Positions 8,101 to 16,900 are shown, counted from the first letter of the stretch. The stretch is 29,209 nt of DNA from Bacillota bacterium (GCA_023443315.1 JAEZVA010000012.1:1-29209), one strand, 5' to 3'. Numbers and translations: made by a program. Notes: generated by a model not told the origin, from the sequence alone.

Positions 8101-10663
8101 GTCCTTTTTTGTCATATACAAAGGATGAACTAATTCCGTCAGGATTTGTTTGAGAAATTGCCTGGTTGCTTTCGTCATAATCATACGTATATGTTTCCCC
8201 TTTTGCGTTTGTTTCACTCTTTAGGTTTCCATTCGCATCATAACTGTATTGTATTACACCATTATCCGGCGCGACAATTTGAATGATCCGCCCTTCTTTA
8301 TCATATACAAAACCCGTTCGATTTCCTTTTGGGTCTACAACACCTACGCTTTTTCCGGCGGCATCATATTCATACTTCTCAATCGTTCCATCAGGATTTT
8401 TCATTGAATCAAGCAATCCATTGGAAAGATATGTGTATTGTGTAGTTTCATCGCCTGTAGTGGAGGATAATAGCCTCCCCATTGCATCATATGAATTAAC
8501 CGTGCTTACCCCGGCACTGTCTGTAACCTTAACAACTCCTGTTGTTTTGCCGGTATATTCATAGGTTATCGTTTCGCCCTTGGGATTGGTAACTGAAGAG
8601 AGACGATTCAATATATCATATGAAAACAACTGTGCGGTGTCGTCAGGATATGTTATTTTTGTGTTATTATGTTGACTGTCATATTCATAGCGGGTTGTTC
8701 TTCCCAGCGCGTCTATTTCTCCAATTAAATCGCCTGAGAAATTGTATTGATATTGTATCGTTTTTTCGTCGGGAAGAATCTCAGTAATAAGGTTTCTGGT
8801 ATGTTCGTCATAACGATATTGCGTAAGGAGCCCATCCTTATCTGTAAAGGCAGTGAGTAAATTATACTCATTATATTGTTTGCTTTCCGTAGAGCCGTCC
8901 GGATAGGATATCTCAGTGATTCTTTTTTTACCGTCGATAGTATATATGGTGTCTATATTACGTGCGTCTGTAAACCTTGTCTGGCTTGCATTATACTCAA
9001 AAGTTGATGCTTCTCCATTTCCATCTATGTATTTTGCAATTCTTCCAAGGGCATCATGCTCTACTCTCCAAATATGGTCTCCTAATGGGTTTATAACCGC
9101 AGTGAGCCGCTTCTGAGGGTCATATTCATATGTAGTTTCGTAGTTCAGTTCGTCTGTGCTGGCGGTCATGTAGCCGTCAGAATCATAGCTGTATTTCAAA
9201 GACGTGCCATCGGGTTTTATAAGCTGCGCTATATTGCCTGTAGCATTATATTCAATTGAAAAGACCGTTTCGCTTTTGCTTTTTACAGCAGTGAGTGCCT
9301 GATTATCATCATATACAAAAACGATGGGCAACCCGGATTTGTCCGTGTATGAAACAATCTGACCGTATTCATTAAATGTATATCGATTAGATTGTAAATC
9401 GGTTATATAAGAAGCGGAATCATCAAAGGTCAATATCCAGTCTCCATTTGTCGAGTAGTATCCCCCTGTTTCGCTCTCATGTTCGTTAAAATAAACAACC
9501 TTCCCGTCTTCACTAAAAAGCATCCACCTGTCGCCATACGGCGTCAATTTAATCGTTGTTAAGGACGAAGCCCCCCTTCCCCACGAGGACCACATCGTGC
9601 ATGACAAAGAATTATAGCTTTTAGAAATAGAAAATCCTGTGTATTCTTGAAGCCCGGTTTGTGTCTGTTCAAACAACAGATTACCAGTTGACAGATTAAT
9701 AATATCATATGCATACTCCGAAGAAGACTCAAACCCCAATAAAGAATAAGAATCCCATTGTTCTTGAGTCAAGGATTCAGATAAAGGCAATCCTCCGATT
9801 CTCTTCGGGGCACGTAGAAACAATCGATCCCCTTCATGCAGGATTTTTGACTCTAAATGATTGTCCAATATGAGTGTTGTAAGGGACACGCCATAATACT
9901 GTGAAATAACAGGAAGAGTGTCTCCAGTTTTAACTTGATAAATAAGAAAAGACTCGCTAATTGTCTCTTCATATATCTTCGGAATTCCAGGGGGGTCATC
10001 GGCATCAGTAGGGCTGGAGGTATCATCAAGCTCGGTTTCCTCTTCATCTGATTCTTCTAACGGAGAATCAGCAGTAAATTTTAAGTCAAAGTGATACAGT
10101 GTATCATTTTGAAATGTCTCAAACAATACGCTGCTTTGCCAATTGTCTGTGTGCCCGGAATACTGCGAAAAGCCAAAAAAAGAGCTATCAGGATAAACAT
10201 ATAAGCCTATATCTGTTATGGTGGTAACGATACCATCTTCTGACAGTGAATATTCAAGCGACACAAATTCGCCTTGGTTTTCAATATTCCCGCCTACAAA
10301 TACACCTTGGAATATGCATTTTCCATCCTCCTGAACTGTTACGGGGTATATACGGAATCGTTGTGTCTCTATCTCTTTTGCCGAAGAGGTGTTGTTATCC
10401 ATTAAATAATTTGATCGTTTTATAGCCTTCGGCGAACGGCTTGCATCTATAGAATAATCTGCATTTGTTTTCTCATGCAAATACGGTTGGTTAAGCTTTT
10501 TTATAAGCTCATCCATATCCTGCTCATTCAAAATCTTGTGTGTCTGCATTGTATACGCATTTTTGCCTTGCTGAAACAGAGTAGAGCGTTGGGAGGCAAA
10601 GGTTTGAAGGGGATATAACGTTATGGTCAAAACCGCTAGAAGCACCGACAACATTTTTCTCAT
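2162..10663 (-). CDS. Giant secreted Rhs/YD-repeat polymorphic toxin with LysM domain
   Basis: This encodes a 2833-aa protein. GGAGGAG nine bases before the ATG at 10663 decides the start and places a signal peptide at the N-terminus (MRKML..., cleavage near TFA-SQ, residue 23). Domains in order, approximate residues: LysM 234-284 (peptidoglycan binding), a pre-repeat domain 305-370, dozens of YD repeats 455-2005, Rhs core 2258-2359 (YDGRGSVSEV to DPSGY), an Ala/Val/Lys helical stretch 2364-2440, a Ser-rich linker about 2454-2490, a glycine-zipper hydrophobic pretoxin segment 2598-2700, and the toxin 2711-2832. The layout resembles Gram-positive WapA-type contact-dependent toxins, in which the repeats form a shell round the toxin. 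The toxin has VYRGG, QFWAPENPL, GYADRYG and IEMVT motifs. I suspect an ADP-ribosyltransferase-like fold but cannot confirm it. An immunity candidate follows at once, and a membrane protein gene precedes with 37 bases between. Confidence 0.93.
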   Translation of the reverse strand: MRKMLSVLLAVLTITLYPLQTFASQRSTLFQQGKNAYTMQTHKILNEQDMDELIKKLNQPYLHEKTNADYSIDASRSPKAIKRSNYLMDNNTSSAKEIETQRFRIYPVTVQEDGKCIFQGVFVGGNIENQGEFVSLEYSLSEDGIVTTITDIGLYVYPDSSFFGFSQYSGHTDNWQSSVLFETFQNDTLYHFDLKFTADSPLEESDEEETELDDTSSPTDADDPPGIPKIYEETISESFLIYQVKTGDTLPVISQYYGVSLTTLILDNHLESKILHEGDRLFLRAPKRIGGLPLSESLTQEQWDSYSLLGFESSSEYAYDIINLSTGNLLFEQTQTGLQEYTGFSISKSYNSLSCTMWSSWGRGASSLTTIKLTPYGDRWMLFSEDGKVVYFNEHESETGGYYSTNGDWILTFDDSASYITDLQSNRYTFNEYGQIVSYTDKSGLPIVFVYDDNQALTAVKSKSETVFSIEYNATGNIAQLIKPDGTSLKYSYDSDGYMTASTDELNYETTYEYDPQKRLTAVINPLGDHIWRVEHDALGRIAKYIDGNGEASTFEYNASQTRFTDARNIDTIYTIDGKKRITEISYPDGSTESKQYNEYNLLTAFTDKDGLLTQYRYDEHTRNLITEILPDEKTIQYQYNFSGDLIGEIDALGRTTRYEYDSQHNNTKITYPDDTAQLFSYDILNRLSSVTNPKGETITYEYTGKTTGVVKVTDSAGVSTVNSYDAMGRLLSSTTGDETTQYTYLSNGLLDSMKNPDGTIEKYEYDAAGKSVGVVDPKGNRTGFVYDKEGRIIQIVAPDNGVIQYSYDANGNLKSETNAKGETYTYDYDESNQAISQTNPDGISSSFVYDKKGRVIKETDADGFTITYEYHPTLDKITLEKDKLNRITRYTYDDSGNLLTKVLPDETTLTYTYDSRDRKLTETNEKGITLTYTYDSNGNTTSITDHLGQSTVYTYDNKDNVISETDSLGNVKTYTYNSKNWLTKVTDSLGNTSTYSYDSMGQRTEETDRNGNTIKSAYDNNGNLIRYTDANENVTTYTYDSQNRVTKETRSDGAIYAQVYDEAGNVTNQIDPYGNVTAYEYNHEGKITKETAPDGGITSYTYDSDGNVTEITYPDGTKNRYTYNKLGWRKSATGPGGHVINYEHDIMGRIVRVYDSNGREERNTYDEYGNLVQTVNSVGQTAKNSYDAYGRILSKTDFNGQTTSYNYDALGRKVTETDSQGRVAAFFYDAVGNNTKIVRHDGKEKVMEYDSNTNMTSLTDELGDTVRYAYDANGNIISITTPDGKTVAMTYNSNNQIVSETDKRGNTETYTYDAMGRKLTETTPKGIVERYEYDVMGRLASSMDGAGNVTSYRYNTMGQKTEVTNPAAGITKYAYNNLGKVSQMTLHDGSTVHYEYDKYGNNTLITYPNQTTERFAYDALNRITRHIDIAGVQTDTEYDQYGNIILTKDSVGKEYRYNYDQHNRLLEETLDYGGKATYTYDSFDRVILQTVNDEAVTRYCYDLAGRTTEVISPLGRTTNYEYDSNGNTVRIDDAGRVFTFSYDANGNLTSQTDPLGKTKTWEYDTDNNVIRESDHKGSFTVYTYNEHGQLSAAADRMGQQTQYQYDSLNNVKTVTTADGAARQYLYDEMGRLVQVLEPDGKLASYSYDSMGNMVKSVLALDTMMSGQVLRPTQVSVYEYTPQGKLARLKDGKDTVHERMTYDVSGNRTSTIYPSGKAIAYEYDTYNSLISTSYRMQEISGESLPGAPVSPEITNQYDTLGRLTAMTDHLGSTSYSYDAENNLTEVSYSEGMRLDYEYDVFGAVEVIAYPDGSRVSYTRDGMGRVLKMTERDGKQVNYSYDENGNVTTVTRADGSVTNNSYDANDRLVSTENRDAQGNVISGYRYAYDSMNRIIEENVTDQNGETARSYAYNLCGELLRYTENANGTQSSTDYLFDLFGNKSREILKTTGRRDVVTEYIYDEETGLLSAKMSSGKVSAAYFYDEDGNLIKKAEGRETFSYTYTPDNKLAETKVNGRLENSVYYDGNGMKAFELLRKEYSYSEPDQELAHIREDSSTIVQKGGTIANPHTDTPQSAAPEVSGSAQEKDSVRQESRTQTEQADEKTALLYYTLMQIPVGAASAFSPTMAFELYRTMQAIWEDLLASLEQVKDVWYTVFEPGKKTEIPTLEESATQEQEPSLSQSRAKYLTGKSYTEILEVIEGESGTKSYLEPTRYLYDLTEENPQVLAEYGNADAPRTLYSYALQSRVSEQGTRGTESYYLYDGRGSVSEVVTQNTVTASYRYDPYGNLTQGSPGQNRAFTYNGEQYTPQTGLLYLRARHYDPDSGRFTTKDSYLGSLTNLVSRNRYVFGNNNPVMNQDPSGYFSEWLKNAASAVKNAVTSAAKAVVNTVKTVVNKVTSAVKTVASTVVSSVQKIASSVSNTVSKTVSNVKTAVTTTTKSTPAPNKSSTVATANYNTNSSSSSSSSSWGSSSGSSSSSSSSSSSKSTSSVAVKSSTRYNTESSPAVKTDFWGGFKNVMTSGINQFLDVKRTVSEQVQKANQWWDNTSPVKWMKDNIVSPISSAKANIANAWNSSSVGQWVNKTGEKIANWYEENKVAVNIAIGVTVIALCVVATVVTGGAAAGLAGAIAVGALKGALIGAGIGAAVGAISGAVDHVERTGSLDGAGKSIAESASSGFAGGALSGAITGGISGGVQYQAAQQAAQAGGATTATVSEGGSGVVKTPYGDAVQSLGKEANTVKSGIKNGGTVYRGGTLGRSSAAEGQFWAPENPLNPGYADRYGVDFSKIDFIIGGKVKPNSNIITRPAPGLGTNGGGAIEMVTDPNNVKLDFFYMP
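2550..2874 (-). repeat. rhs pretoxin-region repeat, main-gene copy
   Basis: Direct-repeat partner of 1028-1352. It codes for the glycine-rich membrane-like segment between the Ser-rich linker and the toxin domain. The high nucleotide identity, against about half identity in the toxins downstream, suggests recent sequence homogenisation or a recent duplication with toxin replacement. Confidence 0.85.
4119..4393 (-). repeat. rhs pre-core repeat, main-gene copy (partner 1357-1630)
   Basis: This segment lies upstream of the Rhs core in the main gene (LLYYTLMQIPVGAASAF and following). It recurs at 1357-1630 in the orphan cassette with scattered mismatches and one single-base deletion in a T-run. 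At the orphan junction, CGCGAC occurs at both parental breakpoints (2876-2881 and 4116-4121), consistent with a microhomology-guided deletion of the core. Confidence 0.75.
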
Positions 10664-10700
10664 TTCAAATGTCTCCTCCAACTGATGTCTGTATTTTTGG

Positions 10701-11384
10701 TCACACACATATATCTAACTTATCGCGCCACTTTTCATAATAGGATTTACAGAGCTTAAGAGTAATTGCGTTAAGCACCGTAGTTAATAAAGCTACTAGA
10801 CCCACTCGAACTAAAACCAAATCAATTAGGTTTATGGGCAAAGTTAATGCGACGAATGCAATTGATAAACCTGAAATAGGCAAGTATAAATTAGCAATCA
10901 TTGCTTTGAATAATTTCAGGTTGACTCTAATATTTACCGTCTTGTTGACCAGAGGAATCACGAACAAAAAGATGAGAAGTGGATATTCTAAAGCACCAAT
11001 GGACACATAGATATATCTAGTTGCAGCTACATATTCAACAAGAGACATAGACTCCCATATCTGTCTCGTTATTAAAAGAGATATTCCGCTTATTATAAAA
11101 GCAAAGATAATTCCCGCCAACCAATAAACAGGCGCGAATTTATACTCTGATATTTTTATATTGTTTTTCCCCGGATGTCTTACCAAAGCAAGTAAAAGTC
11201 CTACAATAAATATAATCTGCAATACACATGATAATAAATATAGACATATTCGAATAACAGGACCGCAGTTCAACAATTGAATTTTAGTAAAGAGCATGAA
11301 ATTTAAGGATATTGCAAATCCAAGAATAAAGAACCATAAAAGTTTGCTTGTTGTGAGAATGTGTTTAATTACTATTTTATTCAA
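10701..11384 (-). CDS. Polytopic membrane protein of unknown function, first gene of the rhs operon
   Basis: This encodes a 227-aa, very hydrophobic protein with about six predicted transmembrane segments (for example LLWFFILGFAISLNFMLF near residue 15, then further helices near 45, 90, 130, 165 and 190). The start is TTG at 11384, with GGGAGG about 11 bases upstream and no ATG until residue 30. It ends 37 bases before the rhs start, and a promoter lies just upstream, so the two are probably cotranscribed. I recognise no family. Possible roles, as inference only: a partner for export or surface anchoring of the Rhs protein, or a membrane immunity factor. It contains no catalytic motif that I can see. 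Confidence 0.8.
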   Translation of the reverse strand: MNKIVIKHILTTSKLLWFFILGFAISLNFMLFTKIQLLNCGPVIRICLYLLSCVLQIIFIVGLLLALVRHPGKNNIKISEYKFAPVYWLAGIIFAFIISGISLLITRQIWESMSLVEYVAATRYIYVSIGALEYPLLIFLFVIPLVNKTVNIRVNLKLFKAMIANLYLPISGLSIAFVALTLPINLIDLVLVRVGLVALLTTVLNAITLKLCKSYYEKWRDKLDICV

Positions 11385-11422
11385 ATTAATACAAGCCTCC
11401 CTAAAATAATGCCATAAACATT

Positions 11423-11451
11423 ATATTACCTAAAGAATATTATAATGTCAA
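11423..11451 (-). promoter_or_regulatory. Sigma-A type promoter for the membrane protein/rhs operon
   Basis: On the minus strand TTGACA (11451-11446) is followed by a 17-base spacer and TAATAT (11428-11423). The -35 box is perfect and the -10 box is a four-of-six match in AT-rich surroundings. It lies about 40 bases before the TTG start at 11384. Confidence 0.7.
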
Positions 11452-11525
11452 ATAATATATAAAATGGCAACATACATTTAATTTTTATCATTATATAAGA
11501 ATAATGAAAATTCTGTTAGTAGAGA

Positions 11526-11775
11526 TATAACGTCCGAATAGAGGATGCCTTGTGGCAGGCACGGCAGTAAATGTCCGAGCCTTGCAGTCCTCTCGCCCAA
11601 CTATCCGCTATACCTTCGTTTCTCCTGCCTTGCCCGTGAGATATATATGGATTACTCGGATCAGGTTGAACCGTTTGGACATGACTAGGTGAGGGCTGAC
11701 GTCACTGGCAGCGTTGTGCTGCTTGGACCCGACGAGGAGATTGCCGAGAAGATACGGCAACGCATCAGAACGTAA
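11526..11775 (+). pseudogene. Remnant of a Y-family DNA polymerase (UmuC/DinB-like)
   Basis: Plus-strand translation in broken frames gives YNVRIEDALWQARQ, then after a one-base shift near 11549 CPSLAVLSPNYPLYLRF, then REIYMDYSDQVEPFG, then DVTGSVVLLGPDEEIAEKIR. This is the palm region of Y-family translesion polymerases, around the catalytic acidic pair. The codon expected for the catalytic Glu after Asp is a TAG (11686-11688). The N-terminus and everything after RQRIRT are missing. The fragment ends in TAA overlapping the ATG of the next remnant (TAATG at 11773-11777), so a deletion has probably joined the two. Translesion polymerase and SRAP genes often sit together in Firmicutes, which supports both calls. 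Confidence 0.75.
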
Positions 11776-12367
11776 TGTGTGGCAGATATATCGTGATGAG
11801 CGATAAGGAAATCGAGGAGATTCGAAATCTGACGCGGGAGATTGACCGCAAATACGGCGAAGGCAGTATGCCAAACGGAGAGATATACCCGACCAACACC
11901 GCACCGGTGTTCGTGAAAAGCGAGAGCGGCTACGGCGCGGAGCTGATGTCGTGGGGCTTCCCCAAGTAGCAGGGCAGCGGCGTGATAATTAACGCCCGGG
12001 CGAAAACGGCAAGCGAAAAGCGCACCTTTTCAGGCGCGCTTGCGGCAAGACGTTGTGTAATACCCTCAACGGTTTTTTTTGAATGGACGCATACGCCGGG
12101 GCAGAGGAAAGAGAAGTATCTGTTTAACGACCCCCAAGCCCCCTGCTGTACATGGCCGGGTTATACACCCCTGCGTCGGCAGCTGGTGAGCTGCCGCGCT
12201 ATGTCATCCTCACCACCGCAGCGAATGAATCCATGCGGGAGATCCACGACCGTATGCCGATAATTCTGAGAAAAGAGGAAATAGGGGATTGGGTTTCAAG
12301 GCGCGAGAATGTGAATGAGAAGCTGTTCCGAGTGCCGATGGGGTTGGTGAAACGATTGGCGGGGTAG
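11775..12367 (+). pseudogene. Decayed SRAP-domain protein (YedK/HMCES family)
   Basis: SRAP proteins form a covalent thiazolidine link through Cys2 to abasic sites in single-stranded DNA. The remnant keeps the active-site markers: MCGRY at the N-terminus (Cys2), NARAKTA (Asn), FFEW (Glu) and HDRMP (His). Two lesions break it. A TAG at 11967-11969 replaces the Trp codon expected after WGFPK. One base is also missing in the C-run at about 12139-12143, so the frame shifts from NDPQAP to LYMAGLYTP. The product would have been about 197 residues, close to the usual 190-230. It directly follows the polymerase remnant and converges with the ApeA-like gene. Confidence 0.88.
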
Positions 12368-12388
12368 GGGTGGTAAGGTTGTAAACAT

Positions 12389-12445
12389 TATACGAAGTTC
12401 AACGGGCGTTTCAGGAACGCTGGACGTACCATAATACGAAGTTAT
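12389..12445 (+). repeat. Two direct copies of an ATACGAAGTT motif
   Basis: TATACGAAGTT (12389-12399) and AATACGAAGTTAT (12433-12445) recur in the gap between the SRAP remnant and the ApeA-like gene. Each resembles one 13-base arm of a loxP site, but the two copies are direct, not inverted, and lie 33 bases apart. Significance is uncertain. Confidence 0.35.
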
Positions 12446-12485
12446 TTAAATTGTTAATAAATCGTTCGCGAGAGTTTATATATTT

Positions 12486-13880
12486 TTAGCGAGATAACAC
12501 TTGTTCAAGAAATACTTTTATCTCTTCATCGGCATATCCAGCTTGCCTTAAAACAATGCAATAGTTCAAATGCTCAACCAGTCGTACAGCTGAAATAACA
12601 CGTTCATCTGGTTCATAAATTCTTTTTTCATGAGCCAATTCGTTTCTCCACTTATTTGCGACAACAGCTAAATCGTCAACTCGACCAAGAAACCATTCAT
12701 CTAAAACACCTGACAATGCAGGCCATGTGCTGTACCCCATGTAGACTTTGATAATTTTATCTTTTAACGAAAGCTTCGGGGCAAGTCCGTTCAGTAAACT
12801 TTCTGCTTTCTTTTTCTTTTTTCCAGCTAATGAATTCACATATTCACCTATTATATCTTTAACTTCTTCATAAACCTCCAGTGTAGTTTGCGAAGATATT
12901 TCTGGCAAAAACATACGCTCATAATATTCAAATGCGGCAGTGATGTGAAGGCATTGTTTTAAGTCGAGATACTTCTTTGCCTTAACTGATACATGAATGC
13001 TCGATAGAGAGACCTTATTATCAAGAATTAGTTTGAATAACTGCTCAAAGTGCGAGGACACATTATCATAACGAACAGTTTTTGAGGAAACTTTGTCATT
13101 TTCGGGTTCTTCCCTGTATTTATCAACAATCACAAGATCTTGACTTATTGGTATACTTTTTTCTTCTATAACCGTTTTGCCCTCTGAAAAAACAGGGTGG
13201 GAAACTAACTTTTCCCCAATCAGCGTTGCTGTGTCAAAACTAACATTTTGGCGATTGCATAGAAAGGTAAATACATCGTAAACCACTCGATATAGTCCTA
13301 CTAAATAATCAGCATTGTCGGTTTTTGTGAATTGAAGCTGTAGTTCGGATTTCGTTACTGCTGTACATTTCACCCCTGCTGTTCCTGTTGAATAAATGCG
13401 GAAAGTCAAAGAAACTTTTGTGCCTTGATATGTGAAGTCAAACTTGCACAACTCTATAGGCGTTTGTGAAAACATCATGAAGTTCTCGCCATATGTAAAC
13501 GCTTTAGCAGATGGAATAAAATAGTTCAGTTCCGCAAATGAAAACTGCATTTGATTGTACTCAGAACAATCGCAATAATCGTCAATATAGTAATCCACAT
13601 CTATGTTGACATTACCAATAGACATAGGTATCTGTCTAATTTCTCCGTCTTCATCTTTAGTTTCCATATGTCCATAGTTTTCAACTGGGGTAGATAAATG
13701 ATAAAGAGTCCAGCCACCAGTTAACATTCCTGATTTTTGCCCGAGCAAAAATTTGTCACCATCACTAAGCGTAGTAACAGCCCCACCTAAAAGAAGAGTT
13801 AATGTACCATTTGAAAAATGATATGGTGCGCTTTTTTCAGCAGAAACTTTTGCAATCCCTTCTATATGTCTGCTTTGCAT
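12486..13880 (-). CDS. ApeA-like HEPN-domain antiphage protein
   Basis: This encodes a 464-aa protein. The N-terminal 270 residues or so are beta-rich and contain GGWTLYHLSTP, the cysteine-containing DDYCDCSEY, and later RVVYDVFTFLCNRQNVSFDTATL, which is the layout of ApeA N-terminal-domain proteins. The C-terminal half is helical and carries KWRNELAHEKR near residue 415, a textbook HEPN R-N-x-x-x-H ribonuclease motif. HEPN proteins of this type act in abortive infection by RNA cleavage when triggered. The ATG at 13880 has AAAGGA ten bases upstream. It follows hsdR on the same strand with 100 bases between, so it may share or follow the restriction operon. The HEPN assignment is firm; the ApeA label is from general resemblance. 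Confidence 0.75.
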   Translation of the reverse strand: MQSRHIEGIAKVSAEKSAPYHFSNGTLTLLLGGAVTTLSDGDKFLLGQKSGMLTGGWTLYHLSTPVENYGHMETKDEDGEIRQIPMSIGNVNIDVDYYIDDYCDCSEYNQMQFSFAELNYFIPSAKAFTYGENFMMFSQTPIELCKFDFTYQGTKVSLTFRIYSTGTAGVKCTAVTKSELQLQFTKTDNADYLVGLYRVVYDVFTFLCNRQNVSFDTATLIGEKLVSHPVFSEGKTVIEEKSIPISQDLVIVDKYREEPENDKVSSKTVRYDNVSSHFEQLFKLILDNKVSLSSIHVSVKAKKYLDLKQCLHITAAFEYYERMFLPEISSQTTLEVYEEVKDIIGEYVNSLAGKKKKKAESLLNGLAPKLSLKDKIIKVYMGYSTWPALSGVLDEWFLGRVDDLAVVANKWRNELAHEKRIYEPDERVISAVRLVEHLNYCIVLRQAGYADEEIKVFLEQVLSR

Positions 13881-13980
13881 CTGTCTGCCGTCCTTTCTAT
13901 ATAAACATCATTCTGTTCTTCAATTAACGATTCCCGTGAATTTTATCTCTCAACATATCTTGTAAGAAAAGTTTTACTCC

Positions 13981-16900
13981 CTAATCGTTGTATTTTTTGA
14001 AGTTTTCAGCCTGCTCCATGACCTTGTCAAAGACCTCTTCGTCCCATTCGGGCGGGTATCCGTTTTTATAGAGCAGAACGGTCAAATCCATATTGAGCTG
14101 GTTCTTGATGTCGTCACGGGTAGACCAGTCGGCAAATTGCGCCTTATCATCTACGAGCTCTTTGATTTTTTGGGCGAGAACAAGGCATTTTTCATCGGCA
14201 TACGGAAAACCGTGGTCATCGCGCACTTTGATGAGGATATCATAGAAAGCCTTTTCCTCGTAGGAGATGCCGAGCTTTTCAAAGGATGTCTTGTCTGCCT
14301 GCAGGTCGGTGAGGATTTTTATCAGTTCATCGGACAGCCCGTTTACGAAATCCTCGACAACCTCACTGGTGAATACCAGCTTATCTCGGCTGTTGTAGGC
14401 GTCGATGATTTTTCGAAGCCGAGCATCAAATTCGAGCGCCTTTACCTTGTTTGTCTTGCCGTAGCCGGAAATCGCCTTACGCAGCAACTTCAGCAGCGCA
14501 TTGAATTTGGAAATAGGCATTTTTATCGTGTCGAGCTGTTTAATAAAGTCGTCGCCGAACAGATCAATAGATTTGTCTGTGTTAACTATATTTTCTATGC
14601 CAGTGCATGTAATAGCTTGCTGAACCATTTCCTCAACAACACGATTCATAACCTCCGCGTCAGGCGCATCGCCCTTTGTCTGCTTATAAATGATTGAGCG
14701 AATAGCAAGATAGAACTGAGCCTTGGAGATTTCTGTATCGGTAAGCTCCCCGGATGGGAAACAAATCTCGTAGGCTGCTTTCATCTTTCGGGACAATCCC
14801 ATGAAGCGTGTTTCCAGCTCTTTTCCAGACTGCACGTATTCCGCCGCCATATTAAGGCAAAGCAAGCGCTCCAGCGGCTCGCCGCTATAAAACTTTGTGG
14901 CATTAAAACCAATAATAAGCTCGTCGATAAGAGCTAGGTGGTTGCGAAACACTGCAAGTGAGATGTTCAACTCGTCAATAGGGCTTTCCTGCGGGCTGCC
15001 ATATTTCTTTACGGCTTCGAGCATATCCTGTTTGATGCCAATGTAGTCTACGACCAGACCTTTATCCTTGCCATCAAATACACGGTTGACACGGGAAATC
15101 GTCTGAATCAAGGTGTGCTTCTGTAGGGGCTTATCAATGTACATAACCGCCAACGACGGAACATCAAAGCCCGTAATCCACATATCCACGACGACGGCAA
15201 CCTTAAAATTCGAGCTATTGTTTTTGAACTGTTTGTCTAGCTTCTGCCGGTATTCCTTTGTGCCGCAGAGGTCGTGCAACGCTTTTTCGTCGTTGTCGCC
15301 CTGCGTAGCGACCAGGTTGATTTTTGGCAGTGGGAGCAGTTTATCAAGTTGCTCTTTGGTAAGCTCGTCCTCGTTCTCAGCTTTATGAGGGATGCCCCAA
15401 TCGGGGCGGATAGCAAGTATCTCTTGAAGTAGCCTATACGCAAGTTTCCTGTCTGCGCACACAACCATGGCTTTCTGTACGATTTCCGGCTTCTGAGCAC
15501 AGAGAGCCTCATAATGAACCACGATATCCGTCGCTAGGCGCTTTAGCCGGTCTGGGTGACCGAGAATGCGGCGCATTTCGCTCATCGCGCGTTTGCTTTC
15601 CTCGACCTGCTCAGGGTTTGCGCCTTCCTCGGTGCATTTGTCGTAATACTTCTGTATTTCTTTCGCTTGCTCGTCAGAGAGGATGACACGAGCCAAGCGC
15701 GGCTCATAAGCGATACGGACGGTAATACCGTCATCGCTGGATTCCTTCATTGTGTAACTGTCAACTATATCACCGAAAACGGCAATCGTCTCGTCAATAG
15801 GCGTTCCAGTAAAGCCACAGTAGGTGGCGTAGGGAAAACTGCATTTAAGATAGTGTGCAAATCCATAAGTTGTGAAGATACCTTTTTCCGTCTTTTTCAG
15901 CTTTGCTCCAGTGCTGGTTTGTGTTCTATGCGCCTCATCGGAAATGCAGATGATGTTACTGCGGTTAGATAGCAATCCCGTTTTCTCACAGAATTTTTGG
16001 ATGGTGGTAATGTAAACGCCGCCGCTTGGCTTATCTGCAAGGGTATCGCCGAGGTCTTTTCGGTTTTCGATACTTCGTACATCGGCTTCATGCAGATAGC
16101 GTTTGGCAGTGACAAAAAGTTCAGAGGTCTGCGTGTCCAAATCCTCGCGGTCAGTAATAACTATAATGGTTGGATTATTGAACGCTTCGCGATCGCGAAG
16201 CACAAGCAGGCGCGACAAGAAAAGCATGGTATAAGTTTTACCGCAACCGGTTGCGCCGAAGTATGTACCACCTTTGCCATCGCCACCTGGACGCAGGTGC
16301 TTTATTATGTTTGCCAACATTTTATTGGCAGCGAAAAACTGCGGATACCGTGTCACAATGGCTTCGCTCTTTTTACTGTCGTCAGGGTAGTACACAAAAT
16401 CGCGCAGAAGCGGGAGAACACGATCTTTTGCAAAAGCGCCTTCAATCATCGTAAGTAGAGAGCTGATACCGTTAGACACCTTGTCCGTGTCGTTTGCCTT
16501 GTTCCATGCGTAGCAGTATTCATACGGAGTGAAGATGCTGCCCATTTTCGTGTTAACACCGTCGCTAATGACAGAAAGAAAGCAATATTTCATCAGTTTC
16601 GGTATGTCACGGCAGTACCGAATGGTAATCTGTTCCCATGCGTCGTGGGTAGTTTTATCCTCTTCGATAGCGGTCTTAAACTCGCATATAGCAAGGGGGA
16701 TGCCGTTAATGAATAGAAGGACATCGGGACGGCGCAGCCGCTCACCCTGTACAGAATATTGGTTAATCACCTTGAAGGTGTTGTTCTCCGGCGTCTGATA
16801 ATCAATGTAGCTGATGTGCAGTGCCAGCTTTCCCGGCTCATCGCGGGTCAGGTCAAGCCCCTCGTTGACAAGCCAAAACGCCTCGCGGTTACCGTTATAC

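Noticed and set aside
4500..9300. Dense periodic repeats at about 60-bp spacing that might suggest a CRISPR array
   Set aside because: The periodicity is that of YD repeats in an open coding frame (about 21 residues per repeat) with degenerate sequence, not identical direct repeats separated by unique spacers.
14137..14697. Long plus-strand frame inside hsdR
   Set aside because: hsdR is intact and fully accounted for on the minus strand; the antisense frame lacks a ribosome site and family resemblance.
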